NCBI GenBank assembly: GCA_020852515.1
Contig: JADZAS010000023.1
Coordinates: 62,001-126,000 of the forward strand
Length of the DNA stretch: 64,000 nt
Direction: 5' to 3'
DNA from: Phycisphaerales bacterium
Lineage (GTDB): Bacteria > Planctomycetota > Phycisphaerae > Phycisphaerales > UBA5793
The notes beneath the pieces are model-generated. The model did not search any database. It was not told the origin of the DNA and saw only the letters and a program-made list of their open reading frames with translations. This document shows positions 55,867 to 64,000 of this stretch, piece after piece; position 1 is the first letter of the stretch, and each line of letters opens with the position of its first letter. The position numbers and the translations under genes were made by a program.

Positions 55867-57990
55867 ATGACTCCTGCGAATCTTCTGGTACTGGCAACGG
55901 CGCTTCCGCTGATCGGCTTTGCGATCGTGGTGCTGCTGTCCTCGCGCATCGGCTCGCCCAGGTTCTGGCCGTGGTTCACGGTCGGCATGGTCGGCGCCTC
56001 TCTGGCGGCGTCGACGGTCGCCTACGTCACGTTCATGAGTGGCGACGGCGCGGTCGAGGTGCATGCGTGGAACTGGCTGCAGATCGGCTCGCACGCCGAC
56101 GGCAGCCCGCGGTATCTGCAGATCGGGCCGTATGTGGACAAGATGACCGTGCTGCTCTTTGCCATGGTCACACTGATCTCCACGCTCGTGCACATCTACT
56201 CGATCGGATACATGGAGGGTGATTCGCGCAAGAACCGCTTCATGGCCTACATGCAGCTGTTCACGTTCTCGATGCTCGGCATCGTACTGGGCAACAGCCT
56301 GCTGCAACTGTTCATCTTCTGGGAACTCGTGGGCATCTCAAGCTATCTGCTCATCGGCTTCTGGTACGAGAAGCGCGGCCCGCAACTGGCCTGCAAGAAG
56401 GCCTTCGTGATGAACCGCATCGGCGACATGGGATTCCTCGTGGGCATGGGAATCCTGTTCGTCAAGTTCGGCGGCGATCTGGTCCTGCGCGCCGCCGATC
56501 GCGAAGGTGGCGGCGTGTTCGGGTCGCTGCTGCTCAACTATCCCGGCGGCGCCATCGATGCTCTGCACGCGGGAGCCAACGAATGGTGGCTCACCATCGC
56601 CGGCATCGGCCTGTTCATGGGCGCGATGGGTAAGAGCGCCCAGTTCCCGCTGCAGACGTGGCTGCCGGACGCCATGGAAGGCCCGACGCCGGTCTCATCG
56701 ATCGTCCACAGCGCCACGATGGTCGCGGCCGGTGTCTACCTCACCGCCCGGATCTTCCCCCTGCTCACGCCCGCGGCGCATCTGTTCGTCGCGACGATTG
56801 GCCTGATTACTCTGGTGATGGCGGCGCTGATCGCCTGCGTGCAGACCGACATCAAGCGGGTGCTGGCGTATTCGACGCTTTCGCAACTTGGCTACATGGT
56901 GCTGGCTCTGGGCGCCGGGTCGTATACGTTTGCGATGTTTCACCTCGTGACGCACGCGTTCTTCAAGTGCTGCCTGTTCCAGTGTTCGGGTTCGGTGATC
57001 CACGCCGCGCACCATGAGCAGGAGATGACCAGTTACGGTGGGCTGATGAAGAAGATGCCCATCACCGCGGCATGCTTTGCGATCTGCACGCTGGCCATCG
57101 CCGGCGCTTCGATCCCTTACACTCCGTTTGGGCTGTCGGGCTATTACTCGAAGGACGGCATCATCGCCGCCACAGTGAACTACGGCGACGCCCTCGCCGC
57201 CGCGGGAATGAACTGGGGCGCCGTCTTCTACTGGGGCCCGACGATCATCGCCTACGTCACCGCGTTTTACATGACGCGCGCGTTCGTGCTCACCTTTCTC
57301 GGCAAGCCGCGCGACAAGCACCTCTACGACCACGCACACGAAGTGAATTGGACGATGTGGGCGCCGCAGGTCGTTCTGGCCGCGTTCGCCATCTTCATCG
57401 GCTGGGGTTTCTTCAAAGTCGGCGCCAACCTGCATGACACGGCGCCCGCTATGGCGCAGCCGTTTGAAGAACGCGAAATGGAGCACGGCTACCACTTTGT
57501 GCACGGCGCGCTGCTGCACGGCTTTGGCTGGATGCTCTCGATCGCGCTGGGTTTCGTGATCTACATCAACGGCTTCACCATCAGTTCGCGGATCGCCGCG
57601 ATTCCAGGCATCGCGCAGATCCATTGGTGGCTGTACAACAAGATGGGCTTTGACGGCCTATACGACATCATCGTCGTCAACATGTTCAAGGCGCTGGCCG
57701 GCCTGATGGGGGCGTTTGACAAACTCGTCGTGGATGGCATCGTCAACGGCGCCGCATGGGTGGGCAGGGAGCTGGGCTTCCTCATCGGCGGCTTCGATTA
57801 CCGCTACGTGGACGGCACGGTGCGCGGCAGCGGACGCGCGGCGGTGCGCCTCGGCTCGATTCTCCACCGGACCCAGGCGGGCAACATCCGCATGTACGTG
57901 CTCATACTCTTCGTCGGCGTCTTCACCGCCCTGGCGATTGCGACGCCCTTCGCGCTGGGATGGGTGTGGTTCGGCCTGCCGCAGCATTGA
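55867..57990 (+). CDS. nuoL: NADH-quinone oxidoreductase subunit L
   Basis: Largest antiporter-like subunit of complex I, 707 aa. The proton-channel core has FWELVGISSYLLIGFWYEK, the conserved Lys region QFPLQTWLPDAMEGPTPVSS (split over adjacent segments) and SQLGYMVLALG. The long amphipathic helix and final segments are at the C-terminus. It follows nuoK by 53 nt. Confidence 0.96.
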   Translation: MTPANLLVLATALPLIGFAIVVLLSSRIGSPRFWPWFTVGMVGASLAASTVAYVTFMSGDGAVEVHAWNWLQIGSHADGSPRYLQIGPYVDKMTVLLFAMVTLISTLVHIYSIGYMEGDSRKNRFMAYMQLFTFSMLGIVLGNSLLQLFIFWELVGISSYLLIGFWYEKRGPQLACKKAFVMNRIGDMGFLVGMGILFVKFGGDLVLRAADREGGGVFGSLLLNYPGGAIDALHAGANEWWLTIAGIGLFMGAMGKSAQFPLQTWLPDAMEGPTPVSSIVHSATMVAAGVYLTARIFPLLTPAAHLFVATIGLITLVMAALIACVQTDIKRVLAYSTLSQLGYMVLALGAGSYTFAMFHLVTHAFFKCCLFQCSGSVIHAAHHEQEMTSYGGLMKKMPITAACFAICTLAIAGASIPYTPFGLSGYYSKDGIIAATVNYGDALAAAGMNWGAVFYWGPTIIAYVTAFYMTRAFVLTFLGKPRDKHLYDHAHEVNWTMWAPQVVLAAFAIFIGWGFFKVGANLHDTAPAMAQPFEEREMEHGYHFVHGALLHGFGWMLSIALGFVIYINGFTISSRIAAIPGIAQIHWWLYNKMGFDGLYDIIVVNMFKALAGLMGAFDKLVVDGIVNGAAWVGRELGFLIGGFDYRYVDGTVRGSGRAAVRLGSILHRTQAGNIRMYVLILFVGVFTALAIATPFALGWVWFGLPQH

Positions 57991-58036
57991 CGCGATGGAA
58001 AGGATCTGACGCGGCCCATGCGGGCCGGAGATTGCC

Positions 58037-59695
58037 ATGAACGAAACGCTACTCAACCTGATGATCTTCCTGCCGCTCCTCGGCGCCGTGGGCTGCCTGC
58101 TGCCGAAGAACAACCCCGCGCTGAGCAAGATGATCGCGATGGTCACCGCCGTCGTCGTGCTGCTCATCAACATCGCCCTCGCCTGGGCGTTCTACGGACA
58201 GGCCGAAGGGCATGGCTATCTGCCAAGCGGCGGCGACACGGTCGTCCGGTTCATCACCGACAAGGTCTGGATCGAGAGCGTCAACATCCACTACCTCGTC
58301 GGCGTGGACGGCCTGAGCATGCCCCTGCTGCTGCTCACAAGCATCCTCAATGTCCTCATCATCGCCGCCGCGTGGAACGTCGAGAAGCACACCAAGGCGT
58401 TCATGGCGCTGTATCTCGTGCTCATGTTCGGTATGTACGGCGTGTTTCTCGCGCTCGACTTCTTCCTCTTCTACGTGTTCTTCGAAGTCAGCCTGCTGCC
58501 CATGTACTTCCTCATTGGCATCTGGGGCGGGCCGCGCAAGGAATACGCGGCGATCAAGTTCTTTATCTACACCCTCGTCGGCTCCATCTGCCTGCTCATG
58601 GTCATGCTCGGCTTCTATTTCCTCGTCCCCGACGTCGCCACCGGCGCCGCCGCGGCCGGCGGGAAAGCCTCGTTCAACATGATCGCTCTGGCGGCCGACG
58701 GCGGCGTGCAGCAGGCGTTCGCTCATGGCGGGGAGTACTGGACGTACGCGAAGTGGTTCTTCGTCCTGCTGTTCATCAGTTTCGCCATCAAGGTGCCGGC
58801 CGTGCCGTTCCACACCTGGCTGCCCGACGCGCACGTCGAAGCCCCCACGCCGATATCGATGATCCTGGCCGGCGTGCTGCTCAAGATGGGCGGCTACGCC
58901 CTCATGCGCATCAGTTACCCGATCTTTCCCGATGCGGCCATGTGGGCATGGTTCGGCGTGGCCATGGTCGGCGTGGTGTCGATCGTGTACGGCGCCTTCT
59001 GCGCCATGGCCCAGACCGACTGGAAGAAGCTCGTCGCGTATTCATCCGTAAGCCACATGGGCTACGTCATCCTCGGACTGGCGGTGCTCACTGAAGCCGG
59101 CCGCAACGGCGCCTACTTCCAGATGATCGGACACGGCATCTCCTCGGCGATGATGTTCTTCCTCGTCGGCGTCGTGTACGAGCGGGCCCACCATCGCGAC
59201 CTCAACCGTTTCGGCGGATTGTGGAACACGCTGCCGTCCTACACCGGCCTGGCCGCAGTTGGATTCTTTGCCGGCCTGGGCCTGCCGCTGCTGTGCGGCT
59301 TCCCCGGCGAGGTGCTCAGCCTGATGGGCACCTTCGGGGCGATCGGCTGGATCGAAAGCGCTCCGGACTGGGTGCCGTTTGCCGGCTCGGGATCCAGCGC
59401 CACGGTGATCACCCTGGGCATCTTCGCAGCATCGGGCGTGATTCTGACCGCCGGCTACATCCTGTGGATGTTCCAGCGCGTCTACCTCGGCCCGGCCAGG
59501 CCTGAGTACACCTGGTCCGGCCGCGACATGGTCAACTCGCGCGAGTACTTCGTCATGGCGGTGCTGGCGCTGTTCGCCATCCTGCTGGGCGTGTGGCCCG
59601 CGCTGGTGCTCGACATGATCAGCAACACCTTCAACGCTATTTACGCGCCCTTTGTAAGCCTGACGAGCACCGCTTCGGCGGCGCTTGGCTTCTGA
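58037..59695 (+). CDS. nuoM: NADH-quinone oxidoreductase subunit M
   Basis: Antiporter-like subunit of complex I, 552 aa. GGAG lies 8 nt before ATG 58037. Key segments are VGVDGLSMPLLLLTS, FFEVSLLPMYFLIGIWGG, FHTWLPDAHVEAPTPISM and SVSHMGYVILGL, all family-typical. An extra soluble stretch near residues 200-235 (GAAAAGGKASFN and following) looks lineage-specific. It is 46 nt after nuoL. Confidence 0.96.
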   Translation: MNETLLNLMIFLPLLGAVGCLLPKNNPALSKMIAMVTAVVVLLINIALAWAFYGQAEGHGYLPSGGDTVVRFITDKVWIESVNIHYLVGVDGLSMPLLLLTSILNVLIIAAAWNVEKHTKAFMALYLVLMFGMYGVFLALDFFLFYVFFEVSLLPMYFLIGIWGGPRKEYAAIKFFIYTLVGSICLLMVMLGFYFLVPDVATGAAAAGGKASFNMIALAADGGVQQAFAHGGEYWTYAKWFFVLLFISFAIKVPAVPFHTWLPDAHVEAPTPISMILAGVLLKMGGYALMRISYPIFPDAAMWAWFGVAMVGVVSIVYGAFCAMAQTDWKKLVAYSSVSHMGYVILGLAVLTEAGRNGAYFQMIGHGISSAMMFFLVGVVYERAHHRDLNRFGGLWNTLPSYTGLAAVGFFAGLGLPLLCGFPGEVLSLMGTFGAIGWIESAPDWVPFAGSGSSATVITLGIFAASGVILTAGYILWMFQRVYLGPARPEYTWSGRDMVNSREYFVMAVLALFAILLGVWPALVLDMISNTFNAIYAPFVSLTSTASAALGF

Positions 59696-59737
59696 ATTCA
59701 TTGGCGGCCGACGGGTCGCCTGGAGTGCTAGTCCACC

Positions 59738-61372
59738 ATGCTGGTTGGAATGTCCTGGTCAGAGACGCTGATGCTGCTGCCCGAGCTGTGCCTGCTCGTG
59801 GCAGTGTGCGTGGCCCTGGTCGCACCGGTCCTGCCTCCGCTGCGGGCGATGTTCCGCGCTTCGCACAGCCCGCTCACGGCGCTGGCGATCGTGGCGCTGC
59901 TTGCCGCCATCTTCTCCAGCATCGCGCTGCTTCGCGGGTTCGGCGGCCTGGCGCTGGCCGAGCACGCGGTGCTGGGCGGCATGGTGGTCGTCGATCAGTT
60001 CGCGCTGAGCGTGAAGATCATCATCTACATCTTCACGCTGCTGGTCATCATTCTCTGGTCCAATGTCACGCGGAATCAGGTGCGACTCACCGACGGCCCC
60101 GACTACGTCTCGCTGGTTCTCAGCGGCGCGCTGGGCATGAGCCTCATGGCCTCGGCGAGTAACTTCCTCATGGTCTTTCTGGCCATCGAGGCGGCGTCGT
60201 TTCCGAGTTACGCCCTGGCCGGCTTCAATAAACAGACCCGCCGCAGCAGCGAGGCGAGCCTCAAGTACGTTCTCATCGGAGCGGCCTCGTCGGCGCTGAT
60301 GCTCTACGGCCTGTCGATGCTTTACGGCTACTACGGCACGCTCGATCTCGTGCCCATCGCCCAGCGCGTCGCCGAGGACGGCATGAGCGTCGGCCTGCTT
60401 CTGGGTGTATTCGGCCTGCTGATCGGCATCGGCTTCAAACTGTCGGCCGTGCCGATCCACTTCTGGTGTCCCGACGTCTTTGAAGGCGCATCGATCGAGA
60501 TCACCACGTTCCTCAGCGTGGCATCCAAGGCCGGCGCCATCGCCCTGCTCGTGCGCATCATGATGACGCTGGGCCACTTCTCGAGCGGCGAGCATGCCAG
60601 GCAGATCCTGATCGGCATCGGCACGTTTGTCGGGCTCGTCGGCGTGATCACCGCGACCTGGGGCAACCTTGCCGCCTACTACCAGACGAACATCAAGCGG
60701 CTGCTCGCGTATTCGTCGATCGCGCACGCCGGGTACATGATCATGCTGGCGGGGCTGCTGACCGCCTCGATGGACAACATGCAGCCGACCGAAGTCGCGT
60801 ATGCCCTGCTGTTCTACCTCATTGTCTACGCGTGCATGAATCTCGGCGCGTTCGCCGTGGCTTCGGTCATTGCCAGGGAAAGCGGCAGCGAATCGCTCGA
60901 TGAATACGCCGGGCTGGGTCAGCGCAACGCGTTTCTCGCCGTGGCGATGGGCTGCTTCCTGCTGAGCCTGTTCGGCATGCCGCTGACCGGCGGCTTCTGG
61001 GGCAAAGTGCGGTTCGGCTTCCAGATGTGGCACGAAGGCATGTGGTGGCTGGTGGTCGCGCTGATCATCAACACCGTCTTCAGCCTCTACTTCTACCTCA
61101 AGCCGATCATCATCATGGTGTGGAAGCAGCCGGCCAGTTCGCGGGCGCTGTCCGTGGCGCCGGCGATGTACGGCATCATCGCCCTGTCTCTATTTGGCGT
61201 CTTCATCACCGGGCTCGCGCCCGATCCTTCCACCGCGTGGGCGAAGCGCAATGCGAATCTCGTCTTCGCCACCGCACCCGAAACGGCCGCACCCGAGACG
61301 GCGGCGGCCCCGGCGGGTGAGAGCACGCCGGCGGCGATCGCGGCTCGCACCGATTCGGAGGCCGGCCAGTGA
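59738..61372 (+). CDS. nuoN: NADH-quinone oxidoreductase subunit N
   Basis: Third antiporter-like subunit, 544 aa. It has SNFLMVFLAIEAASFPSYALAGF, the Lys-containing KLSAVPIHFWCPDVFEGASIEITTFLS region and YSSIAHAGYMIMLAG. The C-terminal 45 residues are Ala/Pro-rich (PETAAPETAAAPAGESTP) and look disordered. Its stop overlaps the GTG start of the next gene. The start could also be ATG 59750. Confidence 0.95.
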   Translation: MLVGMSWSETLMLLPELCLLVAVCVALVAPVLPPLRAMFRASHSPLTALAIVALLAAIFSSIALLRGFGGLALAEHAVLGGMVVVDQFALSVKIIIYIFTLLVIILWSNVTRNQVRLTDGPDYVSLVLSGALGMSLMASASNFLMVFLAIEAASFPSYALAGFNKQTRRSSEASLKYVLIGAASSALMLYGLSMLYGYYGTLDLVPIAQRVAEDGMSVGLLLGVFGLLIGIGFKLSAVPIHFWCPDVFEGASIEITTFLSVASKAGAIALLVRIMMTLGHFSSGEHARQILIGIGTFVGLVGVITATWGNLAAYYQTNIKRLLAYSSIAHAGYMIMLAGLLTASMDNMQPTEVAYALLFYLIVYACMNLGAFAVASVIARESGSESLDEYAGLGQRNAFLAVAMGCFLLSLFGMPLTGGFWGKVRFGFQMWHEGMWWLVVALIINTVFSLYFYLKPIIIMVWKQPASSRALSVAPAMYGIIALSLFGVFITGLAPDPSTAWAKRNANLVFATAPETAAPETAAAPAGESTPAAIAARTDSEAGQ

Positions 61373-61875
61373 ACGCCGCGGAAGACATCCATTTCGACGA
61401 CGCCTTTCTGGTCGTGCCCGACGAGGACGCGCCTGACTTTTCCGCGATTATCGCTTTGCTTAACGAACTTTACATCGCCGAGTCGCGCAGTTTCTTTCGC
61501 TACCTTGATTCGTGGGAGCCGTACACCGACGCAAACACGATCAAACTGCGCACGCTCTGCCGCGGCATGATGCGGACGAGTTTCCGGCACTCCGACCGGC
61601 TGGCGAAACTCATCGAATCGCTCGGCGGCGTCACCATCACCGGCGCCTACTCCAAGAGCAGCAGCGACGCAAACTACACAAGCTGGGCGAACCTGCTGCC
61701 CCGCTTCATCGCGACCAAGCGGGACATGATCGCACGGGGCCAGGTGGTGCTCAAGACGTTGCGCCATCTGCCCGGCGGCGCGGAGTCGGCGCCTGTTGTC
61801 GCCGAGTTGATGGAAGAAAACGCCGCCGAACTGGCCCTGCTTGAGCAGTGGCAGGCGCGGCTGGCGGCCGGTTGA
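61369..61875 (+). CDS. Ferritin-like four-helix protein
   Basis: 168-aa soluble protein. The GTG start overlaps the nuoN stop. Four helices are suggested, with Glu/His positions in [33 protein letters not shown] and [14 protein letters not shown] that could bind a diiron centre as in ferritin-like/DUF892 families. Function is unknown; iron storage or oxidative-stress roles are possible. Location between nuoN and ribBA suggests cotranscription with respiratory genes. Confidence 0.7.
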   Translation: MNAAEDIHFDDAFLVVPDEDAPDFSAIIALLNELYIAESRSFFRYLDSWEPYTDANTIKLRTLCRGMMRTSFRHSDRLAKLIESLGGVTITGAYSKSSSDANYTSWANLLPRFIATKRDMIARGQVVLKTLRHLPGGAESAPVVAELMEENAAELALLEQWQARLAAG

Positions 61876-61911
61876 TCCTCGCGCCCTCCGCGCGGGCATA
61901 CGATTGGCCGC

Positions 61912-63108
61912 ATGCTCTCCCCCATTCCCGAGATTCTCGAAGACCTCCGCCAGGGGCGGATGATTATCCTCGTCGACGACGAAGACCGCGAGAACGAGGG
62001 CGATCTCGTCTGCGCCGCCGAGCGCATCTCGCCTGAGATCATCCACTTCATGACGCGCCACACTCCCGGCTATCTCTGCCTGGCGCTCACTGGCGAAGAT
62101 TGCGACCGCCTCGAACTGCATCCGCAGACGGCTATCAACACGTCGCTGCGCCACACCGCCATGACCGTGTCGATTGACGGCCATCCGAAGCATGGCGTCG
62201 GGACTGGGATTTCCGCCTCCGACCGCGCCCGCACCGTGCGCGTCGCCGTCGATCCGGCGAGCGGGCCGGGCGATCTTGTGCGGCCGGGCCACATGGTGCC
62301 GCTGCGAGCCCGCGATGGCGGCGTGCTGGTGCGGACCGGCCAGACCGAAGGCTCGGTCGATCTCGTCCGTCTTGCCGGTCTGAGGCCGGCCGCGGTCATC
62401 AGCGAGATCAGCCGCGACGACGGCGAGATGGCGCGCATGCCGGACCTCGAAGTCTTTGCGAAGCAGCACGGCCTGAAGATCTGCTCGGTCGAGGAGATCA
62501 TTCACTACCGGCTCGAGCGCGAGCGGCTCGTGCACCGGCTCGAGCCCGCCGAAGGCTCGCTCATCGACACCGACCACGGCCAGTTTCGCCTGTTCGCCTA
62601 CCAGAGCGTCGTCGATCCGCTGCCACACATCGCGCTGACAGTCGGGGGCGTGGGCGAGGTTGATGCGTCGGGCCGCGTCGTTGAACGCACCGAGCCGGTT
62701 CTCGTGCGCATGCATCGTCGCAATCTGCTGGGCGACATCTTCGGCGACCGCAGCCAGCCGACCAATCGCGTGCTCGCTGCTTCGCTTGAAGCAATCCAGA
62801 AGGAGGGGCGCGGCGCACTTGTCTATCTGCGTCCTTCCGACGTCGGCGAGGGCTTGCTGGGTCGCCTGCAGACGCTTTCGTCATCTGCTCATGCGAAGAT
62901 CGATTCGCGGCCGAATCTCACCGATCCGCACGGCGTGGGAGGCAGGGCCATGCCGATGGATCGGCGCGATTTTGGAGTGGGAGGCCAGATCCTGCGCGAT
63001 CTCGGACTCACAAAGCTGCGCGTGCTCACGAATCACCAGTTGAAACTGCACGGCCTCAGCGCGTTCGGCCTCGAAATCTTCGAAAGCGTGCCGATTCCTG
63101 CCGTCTAG
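61912..63108 (+). CDS. ribBA: RibBA: DHBP synthase with degenerate GTP cyclohydrolase half
   Basis: 398-aa fusion. The N-terminal half is 3,4-dihydroxy-2-butanone 4-phosphate synthase, with [26 protein letters not shown] and [12 protein letters not shown]. Its GHTE-type motif reads GQTEGSVDL, so the metal His position is Gln here; I recall this variant elsewhere but cannot verify. The C-terminal half has the fold of GTP cyclohydrolase II but no zinc Cys ([20 protein letters not shown] in place of the Cys-x10-Cys-x-Cys pattern) and lacks the REGRGIG motif (LRPSDVGEG). I infer only the RibB reaction is likely. Confidence 0.9.
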   Translation: MLSPIPEILEDLRQGRMIILVDDEDRENEGDLVCAAERISPEIIHFMTRHTPGYLCLALTGEDCDRLELHPQTAINTSLRHTAMTVSIDGHPKHGVGTGISASDRARTVRVAVDPASGPGDLVRPGHMVPLRARDGGVLVRTGQTEGSVDLVRLAGLRPAAVISEISRDDGEMARMPDLEVFAKQHGLKICSVEEIIHYRLERERLVHRLEPAEGSLIDTDHGQFRLFAYQSVVDPLPHIALTVGGVGEVDASGRVVERTEPVLVRMHRRNLLGDIFGDRSQPTNRVLAASLEAIQKEGRGALVYLRPSDVGEGLLGRLQTLSSSAHAKIDSRPNLTDPHGVGGRAMPMDRRDFGVGGQILRDLGLTKLRVLTNHQLKLHGLSAFGLEIFESVPIPAV

Positions 63109-63136
63109 GCTCAGGCGATCCTCAAGGAAGAGCCTC

Positions 63137-63943
63137 ATGAATGCTCAGCCACCACCGATCGCGCCGCCCGCCGTGCCAGGCCCGGCTGCGACCGGCGCCG
63201 CCGTAACCGCGCATCTGATATGCGTCGGCTGCCGCTATGACCTGCATGGACTCGATGCCGGCGGCAACTGCCCGGAGTGTGGCTGGGAGGTCGGCGCCAC
63301 CATCCGCGCTTCTCAGCTGGACCCGGCGTGGCTCGCCGCGATGCGCACCGGTCTGCGCTGGATGCTGGCGAGCATGTACATGCTCGCTTTCTTCGCCGCA
63401 ACTCGCTATGTTGAGTCGATGGAGTTTCTGGCGCTGGCTGTCATGCACCTCGGCGCCGCGCTGACTCTGCTGACGCCGAACCCGAATCGACCCGATGACA
63501 CGCCGCTGGGCCGCTGGCCGCTGATCCTGCTGCTAGGCGCCTGCGGCGCGTACCTGCTCGGGTCATCGCGCTGGATGATGGACCCATACGTCGGCTGGTT
63601 CGTCGCCTCGATCGGCGCAGCGGTCCACGCGGCCGCGCTCACTACGCTGTGGTGGCGCATTCAGCAGGTGTTCGCGCAAGGCATCGCGCCCGCTTCGGCC
63701 GTGATCGCCCGCAATCTGGCGGCGCTGACAATCGTCGTGGGAGTGCTCGCGGTGCTGCCGCCGGTCCTGTGGGAGGTGTTGCCATCATCACTGATCAGCG
63801 GCGTCTCGGCGGGCCTGCGCCTGCTCTGGCTGCTGGCGCTCGTCGTGTGGTTCTTTGCGTCGATCATCACGCTGCACCTCGCGGGGATTTCGCTCCGCAG
63901 GCTCATTCAATCCCGGCCAGCTCGGACCGCCCATGACGCCTGA
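63137..63943 (+). CDS. Zinc-ribbon multi-span membrane protein
   Basis: 268-aa membrane protein of unknown function. GGAAGAG precedes ATG 63137. A Pro/Ala-rich start is followed by a zinc ribbon (CVGCRYDLHG ... CPECG, about residues 29-49) and six hydrophobic segments. It shares this ribbon with the genes at 24888, 25970 and 51600. It follows ribBA by 28 nt. Confidence 0.75.
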   Translation: MNAQPPPIAPPAVPGPAATGAAVTAHLICVGCRYDLHGLDAGGNCPECGWEVGATIRASQLDPAWLAAMRTGLRWMLASMYMLAFFAATRYVESMEFLALAVMHLGAALTLLTPNPNRPDDTPLGRWPLILLLGACGAYLLGSSRWMMDPYVGWFVASIGAAVHAAALTTLWWRIQQVFAQGIAPASAVIARNLAALTIVVGVLAVLPPVLWEVLPSSLISGVSAGLRLLWLLALVVWFFASIITLHLAGISLRRLIQSRPARTAHDA

Positions 63944-64000
63944 CGCCGTTGTCGCCGAAAGCGATCCCGCGCCACAAGCAGGGCTTCTCGATCACGTGCT
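63933..64000 (+). CDS. Start of a further gene (cut by the window end)
   Basis: ATG 63933 opens a frame running to the window end (MTPDAVVAESDPAPQAGLLD...), overlapping the previous gene by 11 nt. Only 22 residues are visible, with no recognisable family. Confidence 0.4.
   Translation, partial: MTPDAVVAESDPAPQAGLLDHV

Overview
The window looks like a chromosomal segment of a high-GC Planctomycetota bacterium, most likely of the class Phycisphaerae. The taxonomic reasons are indirect: the overall gene style, an exosortase fused to an EpsI domain beside exopolysaccharide genes, two GroEL paralogues, and four membrane proteins carrying the CxxC(G/R)Y(D/N/T)L...CPECG zinc ribbon that I associate with this lineage. 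There is no rRNA, tRNA, CRISPR array, transposase or prophage gene that I can recognise. Almost everything is ordinary coding sequence with short spacers.

Layout. 1-13.4 kb (+): an exopolysaccharide/exosortase locus (Wza-like export lipoprotein, exosortase-EpsI fusion, 1560-residue TPR protein, Wzz/BY-kinase fusion with a degenerate ATP site, sugar-nucleotide epimerase, WecA/TagO-type phosphoglycosyl transferase, small membrane protein). 13.7-17.2 kb (-): M20 peptidase, glycosyltransferase and a small acidic protein. 17.3-18.3 kb (+): prmC. 18.3-24.6 kb (-): a chaperone cluster transcribed groEL2, hypothetical, groES, groEL1, dnaJ, grpE, fmdB-like. 24.9-28.3 kb: two zinc-ribbon membrane proteins and a MATE transporter. 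28.4-33.5 kb: a thiolase divergent from prpD-prpB-prpC (methylcitrate cycle). 33.5-39.4 kb: mnmA, an RNase HII-like protein, ribD, an orphan atpC and asnB. 39.4-47.9 kb: small proteins, a TPR lipoprotein, an ArsR/methyltransferase regulator beside ahcY, RarD-type and Ca2+/Na+ exchanger membrane proteins, a YcaQ-type DNA glycosylase, and a Cys-rich lipoprotein. 48.1-54.4 kb: pheT (short form), a secreted M28 peptidase, and a CstA-type transporter invaded by structured repeats. 54.4-61.4 kb: a candidate small RNA (-) and nuoJKLMN (+). 61.4-64 kb: a ferritin-like protein, ribBA with a degenerate RibA half, a zinc-ribbon membrane protein and the start of one more gene.

How the genes work together. 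The first block should build, export and process a surface polysaccharide and possibly PEP-CTERM-like anchored proteins. The chaperone block supplies GroEL/ES plus the DnaK cofactors DnaJ and GrpE (dnaK itself is not here). The prp block would turn propionyl-CoA and oxaloacetate into pyruvate and succinate. The nuo block is the membrane arm of complex I without its peripheral arm.

The most unusual signals are: (1) an inverted pair of hairpin-rich repeats translated in frame inside the CstA-type gene, splitting its zinc ribbon; (2) a compact minus-strand transcription unit (promoter, hairpin, intrinsic terminator) of about 90 nt between cstA and nuoJ, with a near-perfect 26-bp dyad just upstream; (3) several enzymes with lost key residues (Wzc-like ATP site, RibA half of RibBA, RNase HII-like GRG motif).
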